Assembly (NCBI GenBank): GCA_963718355.1
Contig: CAVQZA010000007.1
Span: forward strand, 62,001 to 126,000
Direction of reading: 5' to 3'
DNA from: CAVQZA01 sp963718355
Lineage (GTDB): Bacteria > Actinomycetota > Thermoleophilia > Gaiellales > Gaiellaceae
DNA length: 64,000 nucleotides
Each line of letters opens with the position of its first letter. Position 1 is the stretch's first letter. The translations under genes and the position numbers were made by a program. Positions 50,173 through 59,146 of this stretch are shown in pieces. The notes under the pieces were generated by a model, which saw only the letters and a list, made by a program, of their open reading frames with translations, did no database searches and had not been told where the DNA came from.

Positions 50173-52647
50173 GCCGCGACGCGCGCGACGGGCACCGGCG
50201 CGGGTGCCGGCTCGCCGGTCTCGAGGCCGAGCAGCTGGTCGTAGACGCGCTCGACGGCCCGCGCGTTGCCCGCCGGGTCGAACTTCTCGCGTGCGTGCGC
50301 GGCGGCGGCCTCGCCGAGGCGGCGGCGGAGGCCCGGATCGTCGATCAGGAGCCGCAGCGCGGCGGCGAGCTGCTCGCGGGCTCGCGTCCTCGAGCAGGAG
50401 CCCGGTCTTCCCCGGCAGCAGCACGCCCGCGCCGCTCGCCGAGCCGGACGCGACGACAGGCTTGCCGTAGGTCGCGGCCTCGAGCACGGGCCGGCCCAGC
50501 CCGACGCCCTGGTTCGGGAAGGTGACGATGTCGAGCGCGCTGTAGATCTCGCCGGTCTCCGCGGTGAACGGCAGGAACGAGAACTGGTCGCTGAGGCCCT
50601 TCGCCGCGACGAGATCCTTGATCGCCGACTCCTCGTCGGTGAGCAGGTTCGTCATCGCAAGCGCACGGCCGCGCCACGTCTTGAAGTACTCCGGCGGACG
50701 GACGCCGCCGCCCATGATCACGAAGTGCGCCGGCGCGCCCTCGCGGACGAGGATCTCGGCTGCGGACACGAGCTCCTGCCACCCCTTCTGCCGCCGCACG
50801 AAGCCGGCGAAGCCGATCGCGACCTTGTCCTCGGGCAGGCCGAGCGCCGCCTTGCCGCCCTCGATGAACGGCTCGGGCGGGCGGACGCTGTTGTGCACGA
50901 TCTCGAGCGGGAGGCGGATCGGGAAGCGTGCGGCGACGTCGCGGTCGATCGCGATCGCCGCGTCGCCGTAGGTCTCCATGAACGAGCCGATCAGGCGGCT
51001 GCGCCGGTCGCGACCCTCGCCGGCGAGCGCCGAGCGGAGGTGCCAGACGATCTTCGCGCCGTGGCTGCGCGCGACCCACGCGGCGGCGAGCAGCGGCGAG
51101 TCGTTGAGGTGGACGAGCGGAAAGCGATGCGTCCGCATCAGCCGGTCGAGCTGGCGGAGGTGCGGCGGCAGCGAGGCGATCTCGCGCCCGAGCACGAGCC
51201 ATCGCAGGCCCTCGTAGGGCGAGTCCCAGGCGTGCGCGAAGATCGAGACGTCGCCCTTGTGGACGATCGCGCCGGCGTCGGCGAAGAGATCGGCCGCCGG
51301 GCCTTCAGGGCAGAAGACGTGCGGCTCGAAGCGCGGGTCGAGGTGGCGGATCAGCTGCGCGAGGCTCGAAGGGGCGCCGCCGAGCTGCGGGCGGTGATGG
51401 ACGTAGAGGATCGGAATCCGCGGCGGCGAGGGCAGGATCCGGTCGTAGATCGACTCGATCCGGCGCGCGTTGCGAGCGGGGTCGAAGTTCTCCTCGGCAT
51501 GAGCGCGCGCGGTGCGGCCGAGCGCGCGGCGGCCCTCGGCGTGCTCGAGCAGCTCGGCTACCGCATCGGCGATCGAGTCGACGCCGTAGTCGCCGACGAG
51601 CACTCCGGTCTCGCCCGGGACGACGACACCGCCGCCGGTCCGCGAGCCCGACGCGACGACGGGGACACCGCTGGCTGCAGCCTCGATCACCGGGCGACCG
51701 AGCTCCGGGCCCTGTGACGGCGCCACGACGACGTCGGAGGCCTGGTACAGGTTGGCCGTGTCCTGGGTGAACGGGATGAAGCGGACGACGTCGTCGAGGT
51801 CGAGCTCGTGGACGAGCTGCTTGGCCTCGGACTCGTAGTCGCGCGTCAGGTCGGCGAGCTGCAGCGAGCGGCCGACGACGGTGCGGAAGAACTCCTGGCC
51901 GCGGACGGCGCCGCCGACGACGAGGTAGCTGGCCTCGACACCGCGCTCGCGCAGGCGCGCGGCGGCCTCGATGAACTCGCGGAAGCCCTTCGACGGGTAG
52001 ATGAAGCCGAAGAACGAGACGACCGGAAGATCCGCGGGCAGGCCCAGCGCCGCGCGCGCCGCAGCCGGGTCGCCGGGATGAAAGCGCTGCAAATCGACCG
52101 AGTTCGGCACGATCGTCGAGCCGACGCCGAAGACGTCCGCGACGTCGTGGTTGATCGCGATCGACGTCGTCGCGAGGCTCGCGATCGCGCGGCGGATCAG
52201 CCCGGAGCGGCGGTCGCGCCCCTCCTCCGGCAGCGCCGAGCGCAGGTGCCAGACGACCGGGAGCCCCTCGTGGCGCGCGAGCCAGGCGGCCGGGATCAGC
52301 GGCGAGTCGTTGAAGTGGACGAGCTCGAAGCGCTGGTTGCGAAGCGTGCGGCGGAACTGGATCGCGTGACTCGGGAGGCGGACGAGCTCGCGTCCGAACA
52401 GGAGCCAGCGCCGGCCGCGGTAGGTCGAGGCCCAGATGTGCGTGAACCCGGCGACGGCGCCCGTGTGGACGATCGCGCCGGCCTCGCGGAAGAGGTCGGC
52501 GGCGGGCCCGGGCGGGCAGTAGACGTGCGGCTCGAAGCGCTCGCGGTCGAGCTCGCGGATCAGGTACGAGAGGGATTCCGGCGCGCCGCCGAGCTCGCTG
52601 CGGTGGTGGACGAAGAGAACGGGGACTGGAGGCTGCTGCCGGGGCAC
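50169..52647 (-). CDS. Tandem double glycosyltransferase: two GT4 enzymes in one chain (one frameshift)
   Basis: About 825 residues after repair: two complete GT4 proteins joined end to end. Each half begins P-V/I-L-F/Y-VHHR...LGGAP-S-SL and has FEPHV-CP-GPAADLF, LVH-NDSPL, WHLRSAL and EGRDRRS. Half one (about 1-405) carries QGPELGRPVIEAAASGVPVVASGSRTGGG; half two (about 409-825) GVGLGRPVLEAATYGKPVVASGSASGAG. Both end with the same FDPA-NAR helix. The frame is lost only near 50377-50385, and one base less restores EDASPEQLAAALRLL. GTG 52647 has a TAGCAT six bases upstream. Each half keeps the donor-site Glu, so both may be active. Confidence 0.8.
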
Positions 52648-52653
52648 CGACCT

Positions 52654-52659
52654 ATGCTA
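52654..52659 (-). promoter_or_regulatory. Candidate leaderless -10 (TAGCAT) for GT4-GT4 operon
   Basis: TAGCAT on the minus strand, 6 bases before GTG 52647; would drive the six genes down to 44371. Confidence 0.5.
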
Positions 52660-52740
52660 GCCGGGCCCTCAGGCTGCTTACGATCTCTTCACGGCTTGCG
52701 AACAGGGTGCGAGCAGGCTCTCAGTGGCTGGGCAACGAAG

Positions 52741-52746
52741 TATGGT
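52741..52746 (+). promoter_or_regulatory. Candidate -10 (TATGGT) for FkbM gene at 52756
   Basis: TATGGT, 9 bases before ATG 52756. The gap 52648-52755 between the divergent start codons is the longest non-coding stretch in the window; apart from the two hexamers I see nothing distinct in it. Confidence 0.4.
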
Positions 52747-52755
52747 GCCACCGGC

Positions 52756-53472
52756 ATGAAACGACCACACCCGAGACGGGCGCTGTTGCGTGCTCTGGGA
52801 GTGCTCGAGCCGTTGCTAGCCAAGCCGTGGGACTACGTGCAGCAGGACGCCGAGCAACGGCTGGCTGGCTACCTTCGCTGTGAGCCCGATGCCGTGCAGC
52901 TCATCGTTATCGTTGGTGCCTGGCACGGCGATGAGGTCGCGAGGATGCTCTCCCACTACCAGAGTTGCTCGTTCATCTGCCTCGAGCCGAACCCCGGCGA
53001 CTACGCGGAGCTGGCGGCCCGGTTTCGTGACAACGATCGCGTCGTATGTCTGCCCCTCGCTGCTTCGGATGTCACTGGAGCTGTCACGTTCCACCTGGTC
53101 GAGCGCTCGGGTACCAGTTCTTTGCTGGCGCCGCGCCAAGATGATCCACGTTTGAATAAGGCTGGCGTCATCGACGTGCCTGCGTCGCGCTTGGACGACC
53201 TGGTTGAGCTCCGCGGTCTTCAGGTCGATTGCCTCTGGATCGACGCGCAGGGTGCGGAACTCCGAGTGCTGGCCGGGGCAGCCGAGACGCTCAAACGAAC
53301 GCGCACGCTATTTCTCGAGGTCGCGACGCTGGAGTCGTCGTATCAGGATGGGGCCACTATGGCCGACCTCGCGGCGATGCTCGAGCCTCTCGGGTTCACG
53401 CTTCGATCGCTCGGCACCGATTCGGCGAACGGAGAAGGCAATTCGTTGTGGGTTCGCCGGGTCGGCGCGTGA
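52756..53472 (+). CDS. FkbM-family SAM methyltransferase
   Basis: A 238-residue methyltransferase. LIVIVGAWHGDEVARMLSHY (about residues 49-68) is motif I, FICLEPNPGDYAELAARF motif II, VVCLPLAASD and TFHLVERSGTSSLL the FkbM strand pair, VDCLWIDAQGAELRVLAGAAETL (D-A-Q-G-A-E) the metal/catalytic segment. FkbM enzymes O-methylate hydroxyls. The base composition looks less GC-biased than its neighbours (codons such as ATA-free but with AAT, GTT, TTG, AGT), which hints at more recent arrival. It is alone in its orientation between two leftward operons; 3 bases from the convergent GT4. Confidence 0.85.
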   Translation: MKRPHPRRALLRALGVLEPLLAKPWDYVQQDAEQRLAGYLRCEPDAVQLIVIVGAWHGDEVARMLSHYQSCSFICLEPNPGDYAELAARFRDNDRVVCLPLAASDVTGAVTFHLVERSGTSSLLAPRQDDPRLNKAGVIDVPASRLDDLVELRGLQVDCLWIDAQGAELRVLAGAAETLKRTRTLFLEVATLESSYQDGATMADLAAMLEPLGFTLRSLGTDSANGEGNSLWVRRVGA

Positions 53473-53475
53473 CTT

Positions 53476-54546
53476 TCAGCCGCGGCCGGCGCGGAGACAC
53501 GCCTCGATGAGCGCCCGGGCCGTCTGTTCCCAGTCGAAGCGAGCCGCCTGGGCGAGCGCCTTGGCGCGCAGGTCCGCGGCAAACACCTCGTCGGTGGCGA
53601 CGCGGTGCATCGCAGCGGCGAAACCCGCGACATCGTGCGGGTCGAGGAGGACTCCCGCGTCGCCGACGACTTCGGGCAGCGAGGTCGAGTTCGAGGCGAT
53701 CACCGGCGTCCCGCACGCGAGCGCCTCGGCGGCCTGGAGGCCGAACCCCTCGTACAGCGACGGGTCGACGTAGGCGATCGCGCTGCGGTAGAGCTCGACC
53801 AGGCCATCGCTCGTCTGGAAGCCGGCCCAGCGGATCGACTCGGAGACCCCGGCGGCCCGCGCACGCGTCTCGAGCGCCTGGCGCGCCGTTCGCAGCGGGC
53901 CAGCGACGACGAGCGGGGGCCTCCCCTCGCCATAGGCGGCGTACGCGTCGATCACGACCTCCGAGTTGTCGCGCGGGTCGTCCGAGGCAAGGTGGAGCAG
54001 GTGGGTGCGGGGCAACTCGGCGGGTGAGAACTCGGCGCCGACGCCGGAGTAGACAACGGCGGCCGTACGTACAGGGGCGAGGTCCCGGGCGGTCGACTCG
54101 GAGGCTGCGAGGACGACAGCCGCGCGCCGCATCGCGACCCGGAAGAGGAGCTGTGTGGTCGAGTCCACGAGTCGCTGGCGGGTCGAGATCCCGACCTCCC
54201 GGCTTCTGCGGGCGCGGTGGCGCGGGTGCTCGTAGACATAGACGACCTCGGGCGGCCCCCAGAGCGCCGCTCGTTCGCTCGCGGTGATCACCACGTCGAG
54301 CCCAAGGCTTCGCGCGAGCCGCGGGAGTCGAAACTGCTCCCAGACGACCATCGGACGCGTGGCGACGCGGTGGTAGCGCCAGCCGTCAACCTCCGGCAGG
54401 GCCTCCTCGTCGGGATGCTCGGGAACGAAGACGTCGAGCCGCGAGACGAGACCACGCTCCGAGGCCGCGCGAAGGAACTCGCGCTGGAAGCGAGCGATTC
54501 CCTTCCCCACCGCGGTGAGCGACGTGGCGTCGAAGCCGATCCTCAT
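53476..54546 (-). CDS. Glycosyltransferase family 4
   Basis: A 356-residue GT-B transferase. MRIGFDATSLTAVGKGIARFQREFL is the N-terminus of the GT4 group that includes WbdA/WbaZ-like mannosyltransferases. VVYVYEHPRHR, VYSGVGAEFSPAELPRTHLLHLASDDPRDNSEVVIDAY (linker and donor-domain opening), VVAGPLRTA, and SLYEGFGLQAAEALACGTPVIASNSTSLPEVVGDAG (E-x7-E block) follow. ATGA overlap with the upstream gene; last gene of the leftward operon from 57318. Sugar unknown. Confidence 0.9.
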   Translation of the reverse strand: MRIGFDATSLTAVGKGIARFQREFLRAASERGLVSRLDVFVPEHPDEEALPEVDGWRYHRVATRPMVVWEQFRLPRLARSLGLDVVITASERAALWGPPEVVYVYEHPRHRARRSREVGISTRQRLVDSTTQLLFRVAMRRAAVVLAASESTARDLAPVRTAAVVYSGVGAEFSPAELPRTHLLHLASDDPRDNSEVVIDAYAAYGEGRPPLVVAGPLRTARQALETRARAAGVSESIRWAGFQTSDGLVELYRSAIAYVDPSLYEGFGLQAAEALACGTPVIASNSTSLPEVVGDAGVLLDPHDVAGFAAAMHRVATDEVFAADLRAKALAQAARFDWEQTARALIEACLRAGRG

Positions 54547-55454
54547 CGCCGCAGCGCCCTGGCGGCCTTCAGGCGATACGTCTTCGCCTGGAAGAGCCGT
54601 TCGTTCATCTTCAGCCGCCAGCGCAGTTGATACCAGGCACCGAACGCGCGCGCCTGCAGCGCACCCGGGCCGGCGTACGGCACGTGTTTCAGGTAGCGCA
54701 GGCTGCCGCGACGGCGGTGGCTCCAGATCACCTGGCTCGGATGATCGTGCGGGCTCTGCCAGCCGGCGTACTCGTCGAGGTCGTTCACGAACGCGTCGGG
54801 GAGGTCACGGGCGAGGCGGATGTTGAGGACTGTCTGATCCCAGCGGAAGTGGGCGCAGTCCCTGATCACCGGCGTCGGCACGTGGCCGAGCCCCCGGTTC
54901 CTCGCCTCTGCCTCGCCGGCCGAGAAGCCGAGGTTCCGGCCTTCGAGGCAGTCCTCGTAGGTCGGCGCGAGGAGCTGCCGGAAGAAGTCGCCGCTGGGCT
55001 GGAAGCCGATGATCCCCGCGGCGACGTAGGGCCGCTCGGCGCGCGAGCGCGACAGTCCGTAGAGCTCGAAGTAGTCCGAAGGGACGATGTCGCCGAGCCG
55101 GTTCGCCTGCGAGACGAGGAAATAGCCGCGCGAGCCGATCTGCTCGAGCGCAGGCCCGAGGCTCCGGAGCACCGTGGCGCCCGCGTCGAGGTAGAACACC
55201 TCGTCCGCCTCGAGCTGCGTCCAGATCCACGGCTTCCAAGTGAAGCACTGGGCCCAGTGCGCGACGAACGGCTCGACGGGCCTGACTTCCACACCGGGAA
55301 CCTGGCCCGCGAGCCGGCGCTGGTGTGCGCTCATGCCCAGGTCGTAGACGACGATCCCGTCGAAGACGTCGGAGTTCGCCTTCACCGAGCCGATCAGGTT
55401 CAGGACGTGGTAGCCGTAGGACTCGTCGGCGGCCGAGGCGAGCACCGTCGTCAT
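54543..55454 (-). CDS. Putative nucleotide-diphosphosugar transferase-like protein
   Basis: A 303-residue soluble protein. TTVLASAADESYGYHVLNLIGSVKAN begins a Rossmann-like fold, WKPWIWTQLEADEVFYLDAGATVLRSLGPALEQI (about residues 73-106) holds an acidic D-x-G in place of the GT-A D-x-D, and RPYVAAGIIGFQ, then HFRWDQTVLNIRLAR, recall GT8/GT-A-type proteins of unknown specificity. A basic C-terminus (RLKAARALRR) suggests membrane contact. I cannot name the family firmly. Overlaps the GT4 on each side by 4 bases, so it is an integral part of this operon. Confidence 0.6.
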   Translation of the reverse strand: MTTVLASAADESYGYHVLNLIGSVKANSDVFDGIVVYDLGMSAHQRRLAGQVPGVEVRPVEPFVAHWAQCFTWKPWIWTQLEADEVFYLDAGATVLRSLGPALEQIGSRGYFLVSQANRLGDIVPSDYFELYGLSRSRAERPYVAAGIIGFQPSGDFFRQLLAPTYEDCLEGRNLGFSAGEAEARNRGLGHVPTPVIRDCAHFRWDQTVLNIRLARDLPDAFVNDLDEYAGWQSPHDHPSQVIWSHRRRGSLRYLKHVPYAGPGALQARAFGAWYQLRWRLKMNERLFQAKTYRLKAARALRR

Positions 55455-56479
55455 GAGATGAGCTCCGCCACCGCGCTCGCCCACGCCTCCGGCGTGAAGC
55501 GGGTCGCGAGCTCGCGTGAGCGGGCGCCCGCGGCGCGGCGGAACGGCTCGTCGTCGGCGAGCCGGCGCAGCGCGGTGCGGAGCGCCTCGACGTCTCCGGC
55601 CGGAACGCGGAAGCCGTTGACCCCTTCCTCGATCAGGTCGTGCGCAGCGCCGACGGCGTCGGTCGCGATGAGTGGGAGCCCGGCCGCGGCGGCCTCGTTC
55701 AGGGGCATTCCCCACGGCTCCGAGAGCGACGGCAGCACGAGCGCGTCCGCGGCGGCGTACAACGCCGGCAGCTCGTCGCGGTCGACGTGGCCCAGGAACC
55801 GTGTCCGCGGCGAGGCGAGCGCGCGCAGCCGCGCCTCGTCGGGGCCCGAGCCGGCGATCACGAGGTCGCCGTCGAACGCCTTCAGGAGGACGTCGACGCC
55901 CTTCTCGGGCGAGAGGCGCCCGACGTAGAGGACGCTGAAGCCCTCCGGGCTGCGGTCGGTCACGCGCGAGGCGAACAGCGCGCCGTCGACGGCGTTCGGC
56001 GCGACGACGATCCGCGCGTCGGGAACCAGCGAGCGCACGAATGCGGCCGCCGCTGAGCCAGGGACGACGATCGCTGCGCACGAGCGCAGCAGCAGTCGCT
56101 TCGCGCGGGTCGGCCGACTGTCGTTCGCGGTGCTCTCGACCCACGCGATGGCGGGCTTCCGTGCCGCCTGCGCCCAGGTCAGCGCGGTCCAGAACGCCGG
56201 CTGGTTCCAGCCGCCGACGAGCACGGCATCGGCCCCGCGCAACCGGCGCGAGACGCCGTGGTTCAGCACGAGCCAGCGGTGTCGTAGCGTGAGATCCGGG
56301 CCGGGCAGCACCTCCCACGAAAAGCGGATCTCCTCCTCGTGGAGCCGATACGGGCGCTCGGGATTCCGCGCGGCCAGGAAGAGGACGTGGAGCTCGACCA
56401 GCTCGGCGAGTGCGTTGAAGAGCGGGATCCGGTACGGAGCGGGGATCTCCGTGAGCAGGACGACGCGTGGTCGCGTCAC
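55451..56479 (-). CDS. Glycosyltransferase family 4
   Basis: A 342-residue GT-B transferase. RPRVVLLTEIPAPYRIPLFNALAELVELHVLF is the N-terminus of the GT4 group with an IPAPYR acceptor loop. WVESTANDSRP, VVAPNAVDGALFA (linker), FSVLYVGRLSPEKGVDVLLKAF and LPSLSEPWGMPLNEAAAAGLPLIATDAVGAAHDLI (E-x7-E block) follow. GTG 56479 overlaps the upstream methyltransferase stop (GTGA), which excludes the longer open frame. ATGA overlap with the next gene. Confidence 0.9.
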   Translation of the reverse strand: MTRPRVVLLTEIPAPYRIPLFNALAELVELHVLFLAARNPERPYRLHEEEIRFSWEVLPGPDLTLRHRWLVLNHGVSRRLRGADAVLVGGWNQPAFWTALTWAQAARKPAIAWVESTANDSRPTRAKRLLLRSCAAIVVPGSAAAAFVRSLVPDARIVVAPNAVDGALFASRVTDRSPEGFSVLYVGRLSPEKGVDVLLKAFDGDLVIAGSGPDEARLRALASPRTRFLGHVDRDELPALYAAADALVLPSLSEPWGMPLNEAAAAGLPLIATDAVGAAHDLIEEGVNGFRVPAGDVEALRTALRRLADDEPFRRAAGARSRELATRFTPEAWASAVAELIS

Positions 56480-57318
56480 GCGCGGCGCGTCGCGCTCGCG
56501 AACAGGAACCAGCCGTAGCGGCGCACGATCTCCTTGCGCGCACCGACGGGAACGAGCCGCTCGACCGGGCGCCGCAGCCGCGACGGCAGCGGCACCGCCT
56601 CGCCGAGCTGGCCCATCACCTGCGTCTCGACGTGGTCGAACGACGGCGCGAGCAGGGCGCTCAGCTCGCCGCGGGTGTAGTGGCGCGCGATCACGCCGTC
56701 CGAATAGCGGTTCGCGATCTCCGTCGGCGTCTCGTGCAGGAGCTTGAGGCCGAACACGCCGCGGATCAGCTGGTACTGCACCCAGTAGGTGATCGAGCTG
56801 CGGTTGTAGACCATCAGCGCGACGCGGCCGCCGGGGCGCAGCACGCGGGCGATCTCGCCGACGACGGCGCCGGTGCTGGCGGAGTGGTGGATCACGCCCC
56901 ACGACCAGACGAAGTCGAACGACGCGTCGGGGAACGGCAGGTGCTCGGCGTCGGCCTCGCGGACATCCGCCTCGAGCCCGTGCAGCTCGAGCCGCCGCGT
57001 GGTCAGCTCGATGGCCGTCGGCGTGAGGTCGACGGCGCTCACCCGCGCGCCCGCCTCCGCGAGGAGCTGCGCATGGACGCCTGTGCCGCACCCGATCTCG
57101 AGCACGTCCTTGCCGGAGAGCTCGGCGAACGGGATCAGCCCCGAGTAGGGCGGCGCGCCGGCGGGCTGCGCGAACCACGACTCGCTCAGGAAGCGGCGCT
57201 CGACCTCGGCCAGGTACTCGGGGCTCCCGTGCTCGTACGGGATCTCGCCCCGCCAGTCGTAGGTCATCGGGTTGTCGGTCCACCATCCGCGGACCTCGGT
57301 CTGTGAACGGCTCGGCAT
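56476..57318 (-). CDS. SAM-dependent methyltransferase (type 11)
   Basis: A 280-residue protein. GKDVLEIGCGTGVHAQLLAEAGARVSAVDLTPTAIELTTRRLELHG (about residues 68-113) covers motifs I and II; ADAEHLPFPDASFDFVWSWGVIHHSASTGAVVGEIARVLRPGGRVALMVYNRSS gives the post-II and III motifs. The N-terminal DNPMTYDWRG segment is common in methyltransferases beside glycan GT4 genes. ATG 57318 lies 7 bases after TAGAAT; the first three bases of that hexamer are the stop of the next gene upstream. Begins the five-gene leftward operon. Confidence 0.85.
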   Translation of the reverse strand: MPSRSQTEVRGWWTDNPMTYDWRGEIPYEHGSPEYLAEVERRFLSESWFAQPAGAPPYSGLIPFAELSGKDVLEIGCGTGVHAQLLAEAGARVSAVDLTPTAIELTTRRLELHGLEADVREADAEHLPFPDASFDFVWSWGVIHHSASTGAVVGEIARVLRPGGRVALMVYNRSSITYWVQYQLIRGVFGLKLLHETPTEIANRYSDGVIARHYTRGELSALLAPSFDHVETQVMGQLGEAVPLPSRLRRPVERLVPVGARKEIVRRYGWFLFASATRRA

Positions 57319-57325
57319 CGGCCGG

Positions 57326-57331
57326 ATTCTA
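57326..57331 (-). promoter_or_regulatory. Candidate leaderless -10 (TAGAAT) for methyltransferase at 57318
   Basis: TAGAAT on the minus strand, 7 bases before ATG 57318; its TAG is the stop codon of the upstream GT4 gene. Confidence 0.5.
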
Positions 57332-58400
57332 GGTGTGCGCGGCGTAGAGCCGGAGCACCCGCGCGGCCGCGGCGTCGGCGGAGAACTCGTCGAGCGCCCG
57401 CGTGCGGCCCGCCTCGCCGAGGCGCTGCGCGCGCTCCGGGTCGCGCAGGAGCTCGTCGAGCGCGCGGGCGAGGGCGGCGACGTCGCGTGGCGGCACGAGC
57501 AGTCCCGTCTTTCCGTCGGCGACGAGCTCGGGCGTGCCGCCGACGGCGCTCGCCACCACGGGCTTCCCGCGGGCCATCGCGTCGAGCACGCCGAGCGGCA
57601 GGCCCTCGACCCACGACGGGAGCACGAAGACGTCGGCCGCCTCGAGCAGCGCCGGAACATCGTCGCGGTACCCGAGAAAGCGCACGCGGTTGCTCATCCC
57701 GAGGCTCGCGGCCTCCTGCTCGAGCCCACGCCGGAATGCGCCGCCCGCTTCGAGATCCTCGCCGGCGAGGAGCAGCACCGCGTCGCGCTGCTCGAGCTGC
57801 GCGAGCGCCTGGATCAGCTCGCGCTGGCCCTTCACGTCGCAGAGCCGCGCCACCTCGAGCAGCAGCGGGGCGCTCTCGTCGAACGCAGGCGCGACGGCCG
57901 CGGCCGGCTCGACGCCGTTGTGGATCGCCACGACCTTCTCCGCGGGGTAGCCCTGCGCGAGCAGCGCCTCGCGCGTCGAGTCCGAGACGGCGATGATCGC
58001 GACGCAGCGGCGCGCGGTCCAGTTGTCGAGCCGGATCTGCGCGCCGCGGCCTCGGCCCGACCGGAACGCGTTCTCGATGTGCATGTGGGAGATCACCGTC
58101 GTCCCCGCGAGCCGCCCGACGACGTTCACCGCGAAGTGGCCGTGCGTGTGGAGGATGTCGGCCCGCTCGTTGCGCAGGAGCTTTCGCAGCCGCCGCATCG
58201 GCACCGAGGTCGAGCGCGCCGGAGATCGGCACCACGTGTGTCGCCATCCCCTCCACCTCGACCTGCTCGAGGAACGGCCCCGCGCTCGGCGAGACGAACG
58301 TGACCTCGTGCCCCGCGTCGCGCGCTGCCTTCGCCAGCCGCAGCGCCACGACCTGGCCGCCGGCGACCTCGCCGCCGATCACGAGGTGGACGACCTTCAC
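57329..58400 (-). CDS. Glycosyltransferase family 4 (one frameshift)
   Basis: About 356 residues after repair. VKVVHLVIGGEVAGGQVVALRLAKAARDAGHEVTFV is the N-terminus; ILHTHGHFAVNVVGRLAG, VISHMHIENAFR, VAIHNGVEPA (linker), LLEVARLCDVKGQRELIQALAQL and PSWVEGLPLGVLDAMARGKPVVASAVGGTPELV (donor block) follow. One G too many at CC 58204-58205 breaks the frame; removal joins ALDL to VPMRRLRKLLRNERADI. GTG 58400 overlaps the upstream stop (GTGA). The transferase itself looks intact otherwise. Confidence 0.78.
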
Positions 58401-59119
58401 GCGCGCGGCCCGGTGCAGACCGCGACGAGCTCGGTGGCCCGCTCGAGGTCGCCCTGCTCGATCACGAGGTCGTCGAGCGTCGCCTCGGCCATCGGCGGCG
58501 TGCCGACGAGCACGGAGCCGCGGCGCAGGAAGCCGAGCCGCCGCCGCAGGCCGGTCACGTCGAGCCGCTGCAGCGCGCGGTGGCGGCGCGTCTGCAGGCG
58601 GCGCTGGCCGTACAGCCCGACCGAGTCGAAGCGCTCCCGCAGCAGTCGCTCGAAATCCGGGGCGGAGTACTCGACGAGGTGGAACGGGTTGTCGGGCCGG
58701 TCTGTGGTCGAGTCGGCGCGCGGCGTCGACACGATGAAGACGCCGTCCGGCCGCAGCACGCGGGCGACCTCGTCGAGAAAGGTCTCGCGGTCCGCCAGGT
58801 GCTCGATCGTCTCGAACGAGCAGACGGCGTCGAACGAGCCGTCGGGAAACGGCAGCGCCGTCGCATCCATCGTCCGAAACTCGACATTCGGCGCCGCGTA
58901 GCGGCCGCGCGCGTAGGCGATCGTCTCGTCGCTCACGTCGCCGCCCACGACACGCGCCGCGCTGGCCGCGAGATGCGAGCTGCCGTAGCCCGCCCCGCAG
59001 GCAACGTCGAGCACCTCCTTGCCGCGGCACCACGGCTCGGCGAACGCATAGCGCTTGAGGTGGATCGCGACGATGCCGGGCTCGGTCTCGTCCGGGATGA
59101 TGCGCTCGGGATGACTCAC
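58397..59119 (-). CDS. SAM-dependent methyltransferase (type 11)
   Basis: A 240-residue protein. KEVLDVACGAGYGSSHLAASAARVVGGDVSDETIAYARGRY (about residues 34-74) covers motifs I and II. MDATALPFPDGSFDAVCSFETIEHLADRETFLDEVARVLRPDGVFIVSTPRAD forms the post-II and III motifs; NPFHLVEYSAPDFERLLRERF is the usual C-terminal element of polysaccharide-cluster methyltransferases. GTG 59119 has a CATACT six bases upstream that overlaps the divergent promoter hexamer. Followed by a coupled GT4. Confidence 0.85.
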   Translation of the reverse strand: MSHPERIIPDETEPGIVAIHLKRYAFAEPWCRGKEVLDVACGAGYGSSHLAASAARVVGGDVSDETIAYARGRYAAPNVEFRTMDATALPFPDGSFDAVCSFETIEHLADRETFLDEVARVLRPDGVFIVSTPRADSTTDRPDNPFHLVEYSAPDFERLLRERFDSVGLYGQRRLQTRRHRALQRLDVTGLRRRLGFLRRGSVLVGTPPMAEATLDDLVIEQGDLERATELVAVCTGPRA

Positions 59120-59125
59120 GAGGGC

Positions 59126-59131
59126 AGTATG
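59126..59131 (-). promoter_or_regulatory. Candidate -10 (CATACT) for methyltransferase at 59119
   Basis: CATACT on the minus strand, 6 bases before GTG 59119; it keeps the -10 A2 and T6. It overlaps the plus-strand TATGCT (59128-59133). Confidence 0.35.
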
Positions 59132-59133
59132 CT
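59128..59133 (+). promoter_or_regulatory. Candidate -10 (TATGCT) for membrane protein at 59147
   Basis: TATGCT lies 13 bases before ATG 59147, giving a leader of about 6 bases. The in-frame ATG 59129 lies within the hexamer and is less likely. Confidence 0.35.
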
Positions 59134-59146
59134 GCCGCCGGAAACG

